Positions 7,820-16,507 of a stretch of DNA of 55,399 nucleotides are shown piece after piece. The position numbers were made by a program, and so were the translations under genes. Origin of the DNA: an uncultured Armatimonadota bacterium. Its GTDB lineage: Bacteria > Armatimonadota > Fimbriimonadia > Fimbriimonadales > Fimbriimonadaceae. Under the pieces are notes generated by a model. The model was given only the letters and a program-made list of their open reading frames with translations, was not told where the DNA came from and did not search any database. How positions within the stretch are numbered: position 1 is the first letter of the stretch; each line of letters begins with the position of its first letter. The stretch lies in assembly GCA_903904815.1 (NCBI GenBank), contig CAIVDU010000114.1:1-55399 (forward strand), given 5' to 3'.

Positions 7820-10800
7820 AGTTCCGTTCCATTCGCGTGCATGGCTTCGGAATGCTGGCCGATACCGGAGTCGATCAAGTCGAGGACGGCTTGGTGTTAC
7901 TGGAAGGTCCCAACGGAGCCGGTAAATCCACGCTTTTAGAGTTTCTGACCTCGGTCCTTTTCGGCTATTCCACCGGTCGAGGCTCTAACAAATACGCCGA
8001 GACCCCCGGTGGACTTCGGGGCGGGGTCGTGACTCTCCAGACGAACGATGGAAGGCTCATTCGTTGGGAACGTGGCACCCCGCCCCCCGCGTCAGGCAGT
8101 CTCTCGGTCCTCAGTGAGGGAGTCGCCGTCGATCCCTTTGGCTGGCTCGGGAGCGCCTCTCGCGATCTTTACGGGTCCGTGTTTGCCCTCGGAATCGACG
8201 AACTGAGGGATGGGGTGCTGAACGCCGATCGCCAAGCCGCCGTTGAAGCCGCCATTACCGGTATGGGGGTTCGCGGATTGCCAACGGCTTTGTCGACGAC
8301 CGAAAAAGAGGTCAAGGCGATCGACAAACGAATCAAGGAGATTCAGGGTGAGCTAGAAGCTTCGACTAAGGATCTCGATCTCGCCAAGGCACGATCCCGC
8401 GAATACGACGAGGTTCTCGATGCCAGCCGCCAAGCGGAGATGCGGGTTGCCCAGTTGCGGGTGGCCCATGTCGAAGCCAAGGAGTCATCCACCCACCTGG
8501 GACAGCTTTCGCGGGCTTGGGGCGCCTGGTGTCAATTGGAAGAGGCTCGCGCGCGACTCGCCGGGCTGGGAGGGACGTCAACCTTCGATGAAGGGGGGCT
8601 CGAACGCCTCCGCCATCACCGGGACCAGGAACTGCGTCTCAGCCGGACCATAACCCGTTTGCAAACCGAACTGGATCAATCCCAACTTCATCTCAAAAGC
8701 TTGCCGGTAAACGAGAATCTGATTTCGTCCACCGCTGAAATCGAGTCGCTGGCGGCGGGCCTTCAGCTTCTCCGAGAAGCGGAGTTGGGCCTCGAAGACC
8801 GAGAGCGGCAAGTCGAATCCGCGTCGAGAATCCTGCGTGAGGCTTTTCTTCAACTCGGTCCAAACTGGGACCAAGTGCGCCTTTTCTCGGTCGACACTTC
8901 GATTGCGTCGCACGCAGAAGGCGCGAAGCTTTCTGGCCTCATGACCGCCCACCGGCAAGAATCTGTCCGGCTCGCCGATCTCCTCAAGGATCGCAAGCGG
9001 GAATGGCAGGCCGCTGAAGAAGGCCTTTCCACTCTGAAAGACCGTCTTTCACCCAATCCCGACGCTTCGGGTATCCACGAAGTGGATCGCAAGACCGAAG
9101 TCTTGGAGCAACTGAGGGGACTCTTAGTCAAGCGAGACGCCGCTCAATCCGAACTCAATTGGCGAGAGCATGCCGCCTCAGCAGCGACTTCCACGCCAAC
9201 CTCAGGCCTACCGAAATGGGTGCTCACGTTTGCAATCATCGTAGTGGTCTTTACGGTTATTGCTGCGCTGACGAAGCTCTGGGCGCTCATCGGAGTGGGA
9301 CTCGTGCTCGGAATGTTCTTAAGAGTCGCCGACCGACCTGCCCAAGCCGAGCCCGCCGCGGACTTGGAACACTTGCGTGAGGAAGTCCGCCGCCTCGAAT
9401 CTGAACGAAAGCGTCTGACCGAATCAGAGGGATGGACAGTCGAACGGTCCGAGGATCTCATTCCGATCCAGGCCGAGCTCCGAAAGGCGAGTCAGGGAGC
9501 CATTCGCAGGGAATCCGAAAGCCAAAGGCTCGAGGACGCGTCGTCCGCTGTAGATCGGCTTCGCAAGCTGAAAGAACAGACCGAAGACGATCTGATTACC
9601 GTCCAGACAGAGCTTGAGGCGGCCGTTCAACAATGGCGTTTATGGTGTGCCGAAAAGGGGTACCCCGAGGATCTAGAAGCGGACTCTCTGCTCGTCTTCG
9701 AAGGCCAGATCTCGGCCACAAGATTGGCGCTCGAGAAACTGGAGCAGGCCACCCGAGAGCGGGACCAGTTCGTCACCCGGATTTCCCGTGCCAGTTCCCA
9801 ACTCGCCACCCTCAAAGCTCGTCTCGAAGAGCCAGAACCGGTCGGAGCGGTTTCGGACGGCATCGCCGATTTGCAAAGGCGACTCGATGCCGCCCATTCG
9901 ATCCGGCGCGACGCGGCCGAGACTTCCCAACGGATCACTACCCTCGAACGAGATCTGAAGGCGTCAAACCAAGAACTGGGAGAAGTTCAGCAGACGATCG
10001 CAGAAACGCTTGCCGCGGCCGGAGTTGACGAAGACGAGAAATTCTTGGCGGCCTACCACGCCGCTCGCGAAGCCGTTCAGGTTCGCCAGGAGTACGATAA
10101 GGCTCAGGCGCTCTTAGTCCAAATCAGCGGTCCAGGCGACGCCTTTCACCGGCTTAGCGCTGCCCTTTCCGCGGTCACAGACGGCGTTGATCTCCAGTCG
10201 CGAGCTGACGATGCGGACCGTGCTTTCCGTGAGCTTACCGAGCGGCTACGAGAGGCTGAGGACGCCACCTTGAGGTTGGGACGCGACCTTCAGAACCTTG
10301 AATCGGGAGCGGATCTTGGGGCGGCCCTCGCCCGTCGCGCCGAGTTTCAGGCTGAATTGGAATCGATGCGAAAACGCTGGTTGGAAACGACCCTCGCCCG
10401 TCTTCTCCTGCTCGAAGCAAAGGACCGATACCAAAACCAAGTTCAAGACGGCGTGTTCGAGAGGGCCTCGTACTACATGAAGCAACTGACCGACGGCCAA
10501 TCGGAGACGATTCGCAAGGATGGGGACAGCTACTTCGTGCTCGATCGAGACGGTACTCGTCGGTCTGTTTCTCAGTTGAATCGCAGCCATGCCGAGCGGC
10601 TTCTGCTGTCGGTTCGCCTCGGGTACATCGACAACTACTGCGAGAAACGAGAGCCTCTCCCGATCGTCCTCGACGACGTCCTCGTCAACTTCGACCCCCA
10701 TCACCAAGCCCTCGCCGTCCAAATGATCGCCGACCTCTCCAAGCGGCATCAGGTCATCTACCTCACCTGCCACCCCTCAACCCGAGCCCTGTTCGAGGCC

Positions 10801-10863
10801 CACGCAGGCCGTTTCCAGCACGTACGCCTCTCCAAGTGGCGCTTCGACTCATCGATGGCCTGA
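7816..10863 (+). CDS. SbcC/YhaN-like AAA ATPase with central membrane segment
   Basis: A 1015-residue SMC/Rad50-like ATPase. The Walker A loop (EGPNGAGKS) is at residues 30-38 and Walker B (LPIVLDDVLVNFD) near 948-960, with long coiled coils between. At about residues 464-501 two hydrophobic segments separated by KLW interrupt the coiled coils, as in Bacillus YhaN, so the hinge may be membrane-anchored instead of carrying a zinc hook. The ABC signature, usually LSGG, is replaced by a SQLNRSHAERL sequence near residue 920. The TTG start overlaps the nuclease stop. Likely role: partner ATPase of the upstream nuclease in DNA repair. Overall family assignment is firm; substrate is inferred. Confidence 0.85.
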   Translation: MKFRSIRVHGFGMLADTGVDQVEDGLVLLEGPNGAGKSTLLEFLTSVLFGYSTGRGSNKYAETPGGLRGGVVTLQTNDGRLIRWERGTPPPASGSLSVLSEGVAVDPFGWLGSASRDLYGSVFALGIDELRDGVLNADRQAAVEAAITGMGVRGLPTALSTTEKEVKAIDKRIKEIQGELEASTKDLDLAKARSREYDEVLDASRQAEMRVAQLRVAHVEAKESSTHLGQLSRAWGAWCQLEEARARLAGLGGTSTFDEGGLERLRHHRDQELRLSRTITRLQTELDQSQLHLKSLPVNENLISSTAEIESLAAGLQLLREAELGLEDRERQVESASRILREAFLQLGPNWDQVRLFSVDTSIASHAEGAKLSGLMTAHRQESVRLADLLKDRKREWQAAEEGLSTLKDRLSPNPDASGIHEVDRKTEVLEQLRGLLVKRDAAQSELNWREHAASAATSTPTSGLPKWVLTFAIIVVVFTVIAALTKLWALIGVGLVLGMFLRVADRPAQAEPAADLEHLREEVRRLESERKRLTESEGWTVERSEDLIPIQAELRKASQGAIRRESESQRLEDASSAVDRLRKLKEQTEDDLITVQTELEAAVQQWRLWCAEKGYPEDLEADSLLVFEGQISATRLALEKLEQATRERDQFVTRISRASSQLATLKARLEEPEPVGAVSDGIADLQRRLDAAHSIRRDAAETSQRITTLERDLKASNQELGEVQQTIAETLAAAGVDEDEKFLAAYHAAREAVQVRQEYDKAQALLVQISGPGDAFHRLSAALSAVTDGVDLQSRADDADRAFRELTERLREAEDATLRLGRDLQNLESGADLGAALARRAEFQAELESMRKRWLETTLARLLLLEAKDRYQNQVQDGVFERASYYMKQLTDGQSETIRKDGDSYFVLDRDGTRRSVSQLNRSHAERLLLSVRLGYIDNYCEKREPLPIVLDDVLVNFDPHHQALAVQMIADLSKRHQVIYLTCHPSTRALFEAHAGRFQHVRLSKWRFDSSMA

Positions 10864-11071
10864 GGCACAAGGCAAATACAAAAAAAACCTGAGTCTTGAT
10901 AGTTCAGTTACCTACTCCCAAGCGAGTCCCTCTCCGCAGGCGTAGAGGGAAGGGAGAGGTGGATTGCTTTTTGAAACCGCGTCGCGCCAGCGACACCATT
11001 CACGACGGAAGTCCTGAGTTGATGGCATTGAAGGGACTGGATTCCGTTGAGGGGCGTGTATAACCTACATC
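10864..11071. repeat. Intergenic stretch with a G+A-rich hairpin-like segment
   Basis: Contains CCCTCTCCGCAGGCGTAGAG followed by GGAAGGGAGAGG (about 10929-10960), a short imperfect inverted sequence. Similar CTC-rich/GAG-rich semi-palindromes occur at 15450-15486 and 16808-16858, which suggests a small dispersed repeat family. Confidence 0.35.
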
Positions 11072-12070
11072 ATGAAAGCCGCTGTCTTGCACGGAATCGG
11101 GGACGAAATCCGAATCGAAGATCGACCAGACCTCCAGCCGGGTCCCGGCGAAGCCATCGTGCGCCTGAAAGCAGCATCCCTAAACCGTCGAGACGTCTGG
11201 ATCAGGCTCGGACAGTACGCGGGTCTGAAATTCCCGATCGTGCTCGGTTCCGACGGCGCTGGAGTCGTGGAGTCGGTTGGGGACGAGGGAGGCGCTTGGG
11301 GTGGCAGGGAAGTCATTGTCAATCCATCGATCAACTGGGGACCCTCGCAAAGTTCTCAGGATCAGAAGGAGTTTCAGATTCTTGGTCTCCCAAGGGACGG
11401 CACGCTTGCCCAGCAGGTACGGGTGCCCGTCGCAAACCTCATCGACAAGCCGCGTCACTTGAACTGGGAACAGGCGGCGGCCATCCCGCTAGCTGGCCTT
11501 ACCGCTTTTCGGGCAATCTCAAGCCGTGCGCATTTGGTCTCAGGAGAGAAGGTCCTGGTGACTGGGGCTGGCGGGGGAGTCGCCACATTTGCGATTTTGT
11601 TTGCCAAGGCGTTAGGCGCGGAGGTTTTCGTGACCAGCGGCAGCGAAGAAAAACTGGCCCAAGCTCGGGCGCTTGGCGCAAGCGGAGGGGCGAACTATCG
11701 AAGTGAGGGCTGGGATAAGGAGCTAAAGGAAGCGGCTGGAGGATTCGACGTAATCATCGACAGTGCCATGGGTGAAGGCTTGTCCAAACTGATCGAACTC
11801 GCTAACCCCGGTGGAAGAATCGCCTTCTTTGGGGCCACCAACGGCAATCCAGCGGACGTCAATATGCGACGGATCTTCTGGAAGCAGCTTTCGCTCCTCG
11901 GAACGACCATGGGTTCCCCCGCTGACTTTGCGGGCATGATCTCGCTGATCGAACTCAAACAGATCAATCCGGTCATCGACACGACATTCCCGCTGGAGGA
12001 TGCCAATAAAGCCCTCGACCACATGCAGGCGTCGTCCCAGTTCGGCAAAATCGTGCTGCAAATCCCTTAA
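11072..12070 (+). CDS. MDR-family alcohol dehydrogenase / quinone oxidoreductase
   Basis: A 332-residue medium-chain dehydrogenase/reductase. The N-terminal GroES-like domain shows SLNRRDVWIRLGQY and VLGSDGAGVVESVG; the Rossmann domain shows VLVTGAGGGVATFAI and a GGRIAFFGATNG strand-turn. The structural zinc lobe with four cysteines is absent and the catalytic zinc ligands are not obvious. It is therefore more like the NAD(P)H:quinone or enoyl-reductase branch than a true zinc alcohol dehydrogenase. The ATG at 11072 begins a canonical MKAAVLHG start. It stands alone between the repair pair and the tetR remnant; substrate unknown. Confidence 0.8.
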   Translation: MKAAVLHGIGDEIRIEDRPDLQPGPGEAIVRLKAASLNRRDVWIRLGQYAGLKFPIVLGSDGAGVVESVGDEGGAWGGREVIVNPSINWGPSQSSQDQKEFQILGLPRDGTLAQQVRVPVANLIDKPRHLNWEQAAAIPLAGLTAFRAISSRAHLVSGEKVLVTGAGGGVATFAILFAKALGAEVFVTSGSEEKLAQARALGASGGANYRSEGWDKELKEAAGGFDVIIDSAMGEGLSKLIELANPGGRIAFFGATNGNPADVNMRRIFWKQLSLLGTTMGSPADFAGMISLIELKQINPVIDTTFPLEDANKALDHMQASSQFGKIVLQIP

Positions 12071-12195
12071 TCGCCTGTCACCCTCGGACCGTAGCCGACC
12101 AACCAAACGTACCCGCAGATTCCTGCCGGCGACCGCCTGAGTCCGCGGAGTTTGTCAGCCAGGGCCGTGGACAGGAGCCCACGGTTAGGCCAGGT

Positions 12196-12684
12196 CTAGC
12201 TTCCTATCGCCGCCGCCAGCGATTTCGCCATCCCCTCTGGCGTTGGCACCACCGACGCATCGATGAACTGAAAAGCACCGAGCTGCATGAGGTTTGCGTA
12301 ACCGTGAATCATCGACCAAGTCAGGAGAGCATTCGGCACCGCCTGAGTCTGGGTCGCGCCGACTGGCATCAAGGCTTGAACCGAGCACAACAGCATGAAG
12401 AACGCCTCGCCGCTTGCTTCCACCAGGTGTGGATACTCGCCGAAGTCCTTCTTTCTCCCGAACATCACCCGGTATTCCGCAGGAAACTCCTGCGAGAACT
12501 CAAAATAGGCCCGTCCCAACTCTTCCAGACCTACCGCCGCTTGGTCGCCTTGGACCGCCCTGAACCGACTCACGAGTGTCCGAAACCCTCGTTCGGCAAC
12601 CGCGGCCAAGAGATCGTCTTTGTCGACAAAATGCCGATAAGGAGCATTGGGGCTGACCCCCGCCCTCTTCGCAATCTCGCGAAG
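12196..12684 (-). pseudogene. TetR-family regulator lacking its first helix (5' deleted)
   Basis: On the minus strand the frame reads LREIAKRAGVSPNAPYRHF, the recognition-helix region of TetR regulators, then KDDLLAAVAERGF and a ligand-binding domain of about 110 residues ending in AAAIGS. Homology stops at about base 12684, and an in-frame TGA follows a few codons upstream. The usual first 20-25 residues (helix 1 and most of helix 2) are missing and no in-frame start precedes the recognition helix. The only available start, TTG at 12609, would remove the DNA-binding domain. The gene is most likely dead, cut by a deletion that also removed the 5' part of the facing gene. Confidence 0.75.
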
Positions 12685-12686
12685 CC

Positions 12687-12971
12687 TCCCGTGAGTTCAT
12701 CCGAGAGGCGGCACTGGTTGCCGGAACCCGCTCCGAGGCCAAGGCCATTCCCGGCATGGTGATGTCACTTGCCGGCCTGGTAAGTCCCATGATGAGTGAA
12801 CTCAAAGAGACGCTCTATCAATTCGAGCGACCTTTCGTTGCGGACAGTTCCGACTTTGAGCGGACCTTTGGGATGAGCCCGACTCTGTTCCGAGAGTCGC
12901 TCCAAGCCACCCTGGACTGGGTGGCCTCTCAAAACTTCGCCCAACCGGAAAGAAGACCGGTCCTGGCCTAA
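12687..12971 (+). pseudogene. NAD(P)-dependent epimerase/dehydratase-like, C-terminal remnant
   Basis: The plus frame from 12687 reads SREFIREAALVAGTRSEAKA, then SLAGLVSPMMSELKETLYQF and VADSSDFERTFGMSPTLFRE, ending TLDWVA and a short tail. This pattern matches the C-terminal 90 residues of extended-SDR epimerases that are often transcribed divergently from TetR regulators. The NAD-binding Rossmann domain is absent. The frame has an ATG at 12756, but that would leave only 71 residues. The stop TAA at 12969-12971 overlaps the hisC stop on the other strand. Confidence 0.7.
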
Positions 12972-14080
12972 GCGCTCGTCAAGACAGGAACCACTTTCTG
13001 GAGGGCGGCCTCGAAGATCTCCATCTCTTCCTCCGTACCGACGCTTACCCGGAGGCAGGTCGGCATGCTGAGGCCCTCACCGGATCGGGTGATGACTCCG
13101 AGTTGAAGGAGTGCTTTGAAAATGGGGCCCGCCGGACGACCAAAGTCGGCGCAAGCAAAGTTTGCAAAGCTTTCGATGGGAGTTGCTCCCACCGACCGGA
13201 AGGCAGCGGCCAGACGGTCCAGTCCCTTTTGATTGTTGGCTACCGTCTTGGCGACGTGCTCATCGTCCGAAAGGGCGGCAACTCCCGCCACCTGAGCCAG
13301 GCAGTTCACATTGAACGGCTCACGAGCCCGGTTGATCGCGTCGTTGATTTCGGGCGTCGTGAATCCAAGCCCCACTCGAATTCCGGCCAGGCCATGGGCT
13401 TTGCTGAACGTTCGCAGTGACACGATATTTCGGCCTTGCTTCACGTAATCGATGCCATCCGGATACTCCTCAAGGTGCGACGCGAACTCGAAGTACGCCT
13501 CGTCGAGAACCACCACAATGTCCTGGGGGATCTCCGAGAGGAATTTGTCGAGTTCCGACTTGCGAACGATCGTCCCGGTCGGATTGTTAGGGTTCGCAAT
13601 GAAGATCAGCTTGGTGTTGTCGGTCACTGCTTTCGCCATCGCGGTCAGGTCGTGGCGGTAGTGGCGGTCGAGGGGGACCTTGATGAGCTGACAAGGGACC
13701 AGGTGAGCCGCCGCGTCGTACCGGCTAAACGATGGGTCGCCCACGATCATTTCATCTGACTCAGTGCCGAGAAGAATCAATCCGAGAAGGTGAATGAGTT
13801 CGTCGCTTCCATTCCCGACCATGATGCTCTCAATTGGCAGACCGAACTTAGCCGCTGCCGCCGATTTGAGTTCAAAAGCTGCCCCATCTGGATAGATGTG
13901 CATGCGCTCTGCTGCCGCCTGAACCGCCGCGATCGCCTTGGGTGATGGGCCGAACGGGTTCTCGTTGCTGGCCAGCTTAACGATTCGATCCAGGCCGAGT
14001 TCTCGTTTGACCTCCTCAATCGGCTTCCCGGGCAGGTATGGTTGCATCCGCAACACATTGGGACGGATTCTTGCGCTCAT
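12968..14080 (-). CDS. hisC: Histidinol-phosphate aminotransferase
   Basis: A 370-residue class I/II PLP aminotransferase converting imidazole-acetol phosphate and glutamate to histidinol phosphate. Visible HisC features: LASNENPFGPSPKAI near the N terminus, IMVGNGSDELIHLL, FIANPNNPTGTI, VVLDEAYFEF, the PLP-lysine segment SLRTFSKAHGLAGIRVG, and a C-terminal LRVSVGTEEEME. The ATG at 14080 (MSARIRPNV) is preferred to an ATG at 14122 because the family begins about here. No other his genes are nearby, so it stands alone, convergent with the epimerase remnant. Some HisC proteins also act on aromatic amino acids; the sequence does not decide this. Confidence 0.9.
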   Translation of the reverse strand: MSARIRPNVLRMQPYLPGKPIEEVKRELGLDRIVKLASNENPFGPSPKAIAAVQAAAERMHIYPDGAAFELKSAAAAKFGLPIESIMVGNGSDELIHLLGLILLGTESDEMIVGDPSFSRYDAAAHLVPCQLIKVPLDRHYRHDLTAMAKAVTDNTKLIFIANPNNPTGTIVRKSELDKFLSEIPQDIVVVLDEAYFEFASHLEEYPDGIDYVKQGRNIVSLRTFSKAHGLAGIRVGLGFTTPEINDAINRAREPFNVNCLAQVAGVAALSDDEHVAKTVANNQKGLDRLAAAFRSVGATPIESFANFACADFGRPAGPIFKALLQLGVITRSGEGLSMPTCLRVSVGTEEEMEIFEAALQKVVPVLTSA

Positions 14081-14148
14081 AAGGTCATTTTGACTCGTTG
14101 TGCGCCATCGCTGTCTTGCCAAATATGGTTTAGGCCCAAATTAGCATT

Positions 14149-14715
14149 ATGAAGAGAAGTGAAATCAACTCGATCCTCCGCGAAGCCACCCTTAAGTTTC
14201 AGCAGGCAGGTTGGGCACTTCCGCCCCGTCCACGTTGGGATGTCACCGACTTTGGACTGGGAGATTTCAAGAAATTCGGGCTTGTACTGGTGAATCTGTC
14301 TGAAGAACCGGAGTACTGCGAGAAACTCATGTTCGCGAAGCGAGGAATGATTACTCCCGCGCACTGCCACAAGCTTAAGAAGGAAGACATCATCTGCCGA
14401 TCGGGTCGGTTAAGGGTCAAGATCTGGTCTTCACACCCGGACACAGCAAAAGGCGGTGTGACCCTCAACTTCAACGGGGCTCCCAGCATGATTTCCGAGG
14501 CCTCGGACGTCTACTTACGGGCGGGAGAACGTATTACGATCCTGCCCGGGATTTATCATGAGTTTGAACCCGCTTCCGACGACTGCGTCATCGGAGAAGT
14601 GAGCACCGCGAATGACGACGTGAACGACAACTTCTTCGTCGACGAAAAAGTGGGACGATTTGTGGAAATCACCGAAGACGTTCCCGCCGTCATCAAACTG
14701 TTTAGCGACAAGTAG
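14149..14715 (+). CDS. D-lyxose ketol-isomerase-like cupin
   Basis: A 188-residue protein resembling D-lyxose/D-mannose isomerases of the YdaE type. It begins MKRSEINSILREA and has a DVTDFGLGDFKKFGL stretch and the cupin metal site TPAHCHKLKKEDI, giving His, His and Glu ligands; GIYHEF near residue 140 supplies the fourth His. Its size is slightly below that of characterised relatives. It would isomerise a free aldose and ketose in the cytoplasm. It is divergent from hisC, with only about 70 bases between start codons, and converges on the small membrane protein. Confidence 0.8.
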   Translation: MKRSEINSILREATLKFQQAGWALPPRPRWDVTDFGLGDFKKFGLVLVNLSEEPEYCEKLMFAKRGMITPAHCHKLKKEDIICRSGRLRVKIWSSHPDTAKGGVTLNFNGAPSMISEASDVYLRAGERITILPGIYHEFEPASDDCVIGEVSTANDDVNDNFFVDEKVGRFVEITEDVPAVIKLFSDK

Positions 14716-14724
14716 GCGCTAAAC
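14700..14724. terminator. Hairpin spanning two convergent stop codons
   Basis: Arms GTTTAGCG and CGCTAAAC enclose a 9-base loop. The loop carries the TAG stop of the isomerase, and the right arm carries the stop of the small membrane protein on the other strand. No T-tract. Confidence 0.45.
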
Positions 14725-14865
14725 GCGGGTGCTGGAGCGAAGAAGCCGAATCACGATGACTACCAGCGCGAGGACCAGCAGCAGGTGGATCACCGACCCA
14801 ACGTGGACCACGAAGAACCCAAGTGCCCACAGCACAATGAAAAGTACGATTAAACCTTCTAGCAT
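14719..14865 (-). CDS. lmo0937-like small membrane protein
   Basis: A 48-residue protein with two hydrophobic helices (LIVLFIVLWALGFF and HLLLVLALVVIVIRLL) joined by HVGSVI, ending in a basic tail. This is the pattern of the widespread lmo0937/DUF5670 membrane proteins, whose function is unknown. The longer frame from 14955 adds a non-conserved, charged 30-residue extension; the ATG at 14865, preceded by GGGGAAAAG, fits the family. It lies between the convergent isomerase and thioredoxin. Confidence 0.75.
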   Translation of the reverse strand: MLEGLIVLFIVLWALGFFVVHVGSVIHLLLVLALVVIVIRLLRSSTRV

Positions 14866-14955
14866 CTTTTCCCCTTCAAGATCCTGAGATCTCGCTACCG
14901 CATCAGATCTCTTGGGAAAGGCTTGGGTTCCATGGCAGGACGTTTGGCCCGCCAC

Positions 14956-15285
14956 TTAGGCGGACAGATGGCGTCGAATGGTGCTTGAAATCGTCTGCCG
15001 GTTCGTGATGCCAATAATCTGGTCGATCGGCTTTCCGTCCTTGAAAAGGATCAGGTTTGGAATTCCTCGAACCGAGAAGCGATCAACCAGTTCGGCATTC
15101 GAATCCACGTTAACCTTGACCACTTTGACCTTTCCTTCAAGTTCCGCGGAAATCGACTCAATCTCCGGGGCAATCCTGAGGCAGGGTCCGCACCATGGCG
15201 CCCAGAAATCGACAAGCACCGGCTCGACGGATTCGAGAACTTCCGCTTCAAAATTGGATGCCGAGATGTTGGTTAGCGTCTTCAT
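14956..15285 (-). CDS. trxA: Thioredoxin
   Basis: A 109-residue thioredoxin. It has the active-site motif WCGPC in DFWAPWCGPCLRIAP, VVKVNVDSNAELVDRF, the cis-proline segment RGIPNLILFKDG and a final helix RQTISSTIRRHL. It is a cytoplasmic disulfide reductase with no signal peptide. The ATG at 15285 gives the standard length; the ATG at 15357 would add 24 unrelated residues. It may donate electrons to the APS reductase (CysH), which depends on thioredoxin in many bacteria, although the two genes are 24 kb apart here. Confidence 0.9.
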   Translation of the reverse strand: MKTLTNISASNFEAEVLESVEPVLVDFWAPWCGPCLRIAPEIESISAELEGKVKVVKVNVDSNAELVDRFSVRGIPNLILFKDGKPIDQIIGITNRQTISSTIRRHLSA

Positions 15286-15622
15286 GATCCGGACTGTGAC
15301 CGAGTCAAAGGAATCGGTTCCATCTCCTTGGATTCCATAACTCGACGGCATGAGCACGAAGCGTTTTGCTGGCTTGCGACTGGCGAGAATGTCGGCGAGT
15401 CAGAGGTCACTCCGCACTTGCGCGTCTTCGCCACGCAAACGATTAATAACCCTCTCTCGCCGCGAAGCGGAGCGCGGGAGAGCGGAGGTAGCCAAACCGC
15501 CCTTAACTAAATCGTATTAGGGCAGCGAGGCGGAAACCACCCATAACTGCGTCGCGAAGCGACCCTTCTCTTAGATGAAAGGTCGCTTCGTACAATCGGA
15601 TGAATGTGCCGCGTTGGTCGAC
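15286..15622. repeat. Intergenic region with two palindromic segments
   Basis: A semi-palindrome CTCTCTCGCCGCGAAGCGG followed by AGCGCGGGAGAG lies near 15451-15482. A second inverted repeat CGAAGCGACC (15555-15564) / GGTCGCTTCG (15581-15590) has a 16-base loop and lies about 33 bases past the pseudopilin stop on the minus strand. It could be that gene's terminator, although no T-tract follows. No coding frame is convincing. Confidence 0.45.
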
Positions 15623-16507
15623 TCAGTTCCCAGGGACCGGATTACGTCGCCAGTCGTTATCGTTGTAGCTGCGCCAAGTCTGGTTGATGTTTCTCCACTT
15701 TGCGTGGAAGTCACCGTACGCCAAGTTCACGCCGCCTTGGATCTGAAGATAACCGCCGCTCTGTCCACTCGGGCTGGGGCCAGCGTTGTAGGCAATCTTT
15801 CGGTCGCTATGACGCGGCCAAAGTCGTGATTGAAGGCTTGTAGCGCTCACAATCGTGCCGCCTGTCGTCACGTTCCCGGCGGTGTCGTCAAAGGCCCACG
15901 GCTGCGGATAAAGCCCACCCCGGGAAGGGGTTCCGTCCGCGCGGGCCGCATCTCCAAGCAGAATGAAGTTTGCCGGGGAAGCAAGTGACGTCGCGGACAC
16001 GGTCTCGTTGAAACCAAAGTCAGGATTGGCGATGTACCAAGCTTGCTTGGAAGCCCCGGGAAGGTTGGCCTCGTTGCTGTTGCTGCCGTAGTCCACCGTC
16101 CACCACTGCTTCACGCCAGCCGTTGGCCATGCTGGCGAAGATGGATCTTTCCAGACGCCGCCGTCGTTCGAGGTCGGAGTCGGGACGGACGAACCCGACT
16201 TGATGTACGGTCCGAGCTTGTATCGAATCGGATAGGGTTCCACCTGTTCGGCCGTGGTCGCCGTCGCATAGTTGGGTGACGTTCGCTCGGTCACGCTGTT
16301 TGGGAAGATGTCATCGGCATCGCCCAGATACAGGGCATAGGCAAGGCCCAACTCTTTCACGTTTGAGAGTCCGACCGACTTCTTGGCGGCGTCCTTTGCT
16401 TGAGCAAAGACCGGGAATAGGATCGCAGCAAGAATCGCGATGATTGCGATGACGACGAGAAGTTCAATGAGCGTGAACGCTCGCTGGAGAGATCGATTGT
16501 ATGACAT
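15623..16507 (-). CDS. Pseudopilin-like protein (type II secretion/DUF1559 type)
   Basis: A 294-residue exported protein. The N terminus is a type IV prepilin signal: a basic leader with [14 protein letters not shown], followed by the hydrophobic helix ending [12 protein letters not shown]. Cleavage and methylation are expected before the Phe. The C-terminal part has the GDFHAKW segment found near the end of many DUF1559-type proteins. It is one of three such orphan genes in this window and has no neighbouring secretion or pilus genes. It starts at the ATG at 16507. An inverted repeat lies about 50 bases upstream. Confidence 0.85.
   Translation of the reverse strand: MSYNRSLQRAFTLIELLVVIAIIAILAAILFPVFAQAKDAAKKSVGLSNVKELGLAYALYLGDADDIFPNSVTERTSPNYATATTAEQVEPYPIRYKLGPYIKSGSSVPTPTSNDGGVWKDPSSPAWPTAGVKQWWTVDYGSNSNEANLPGASKQAWYIANPDFGFNETVSATSLASPANFILLGDAARADGTPSRGGLYPQPWAFDDTAGNVTTGGTIVSATSLQSRLWPRHSDRKIAYNAGPSPSGQSGGYLQIQGGVNLAYGDFHAKWRNINQTWRSYNDNDWRRNPVPGN

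Noticed and set aside
12196-12609. Intact TetR regulator starting at TTG 12609
   Set aside because: That start removes the DNA-binding domain, while the recognition helix is clearly encoded upstream without a start codon. A truncated pseudogene fits better.
12304-12762. 152-residue plus-strand frame over the tetR remnant
   Set aside because: It is antisense to a clear TetR domain and ends in a frame different from the epimerase remnant.
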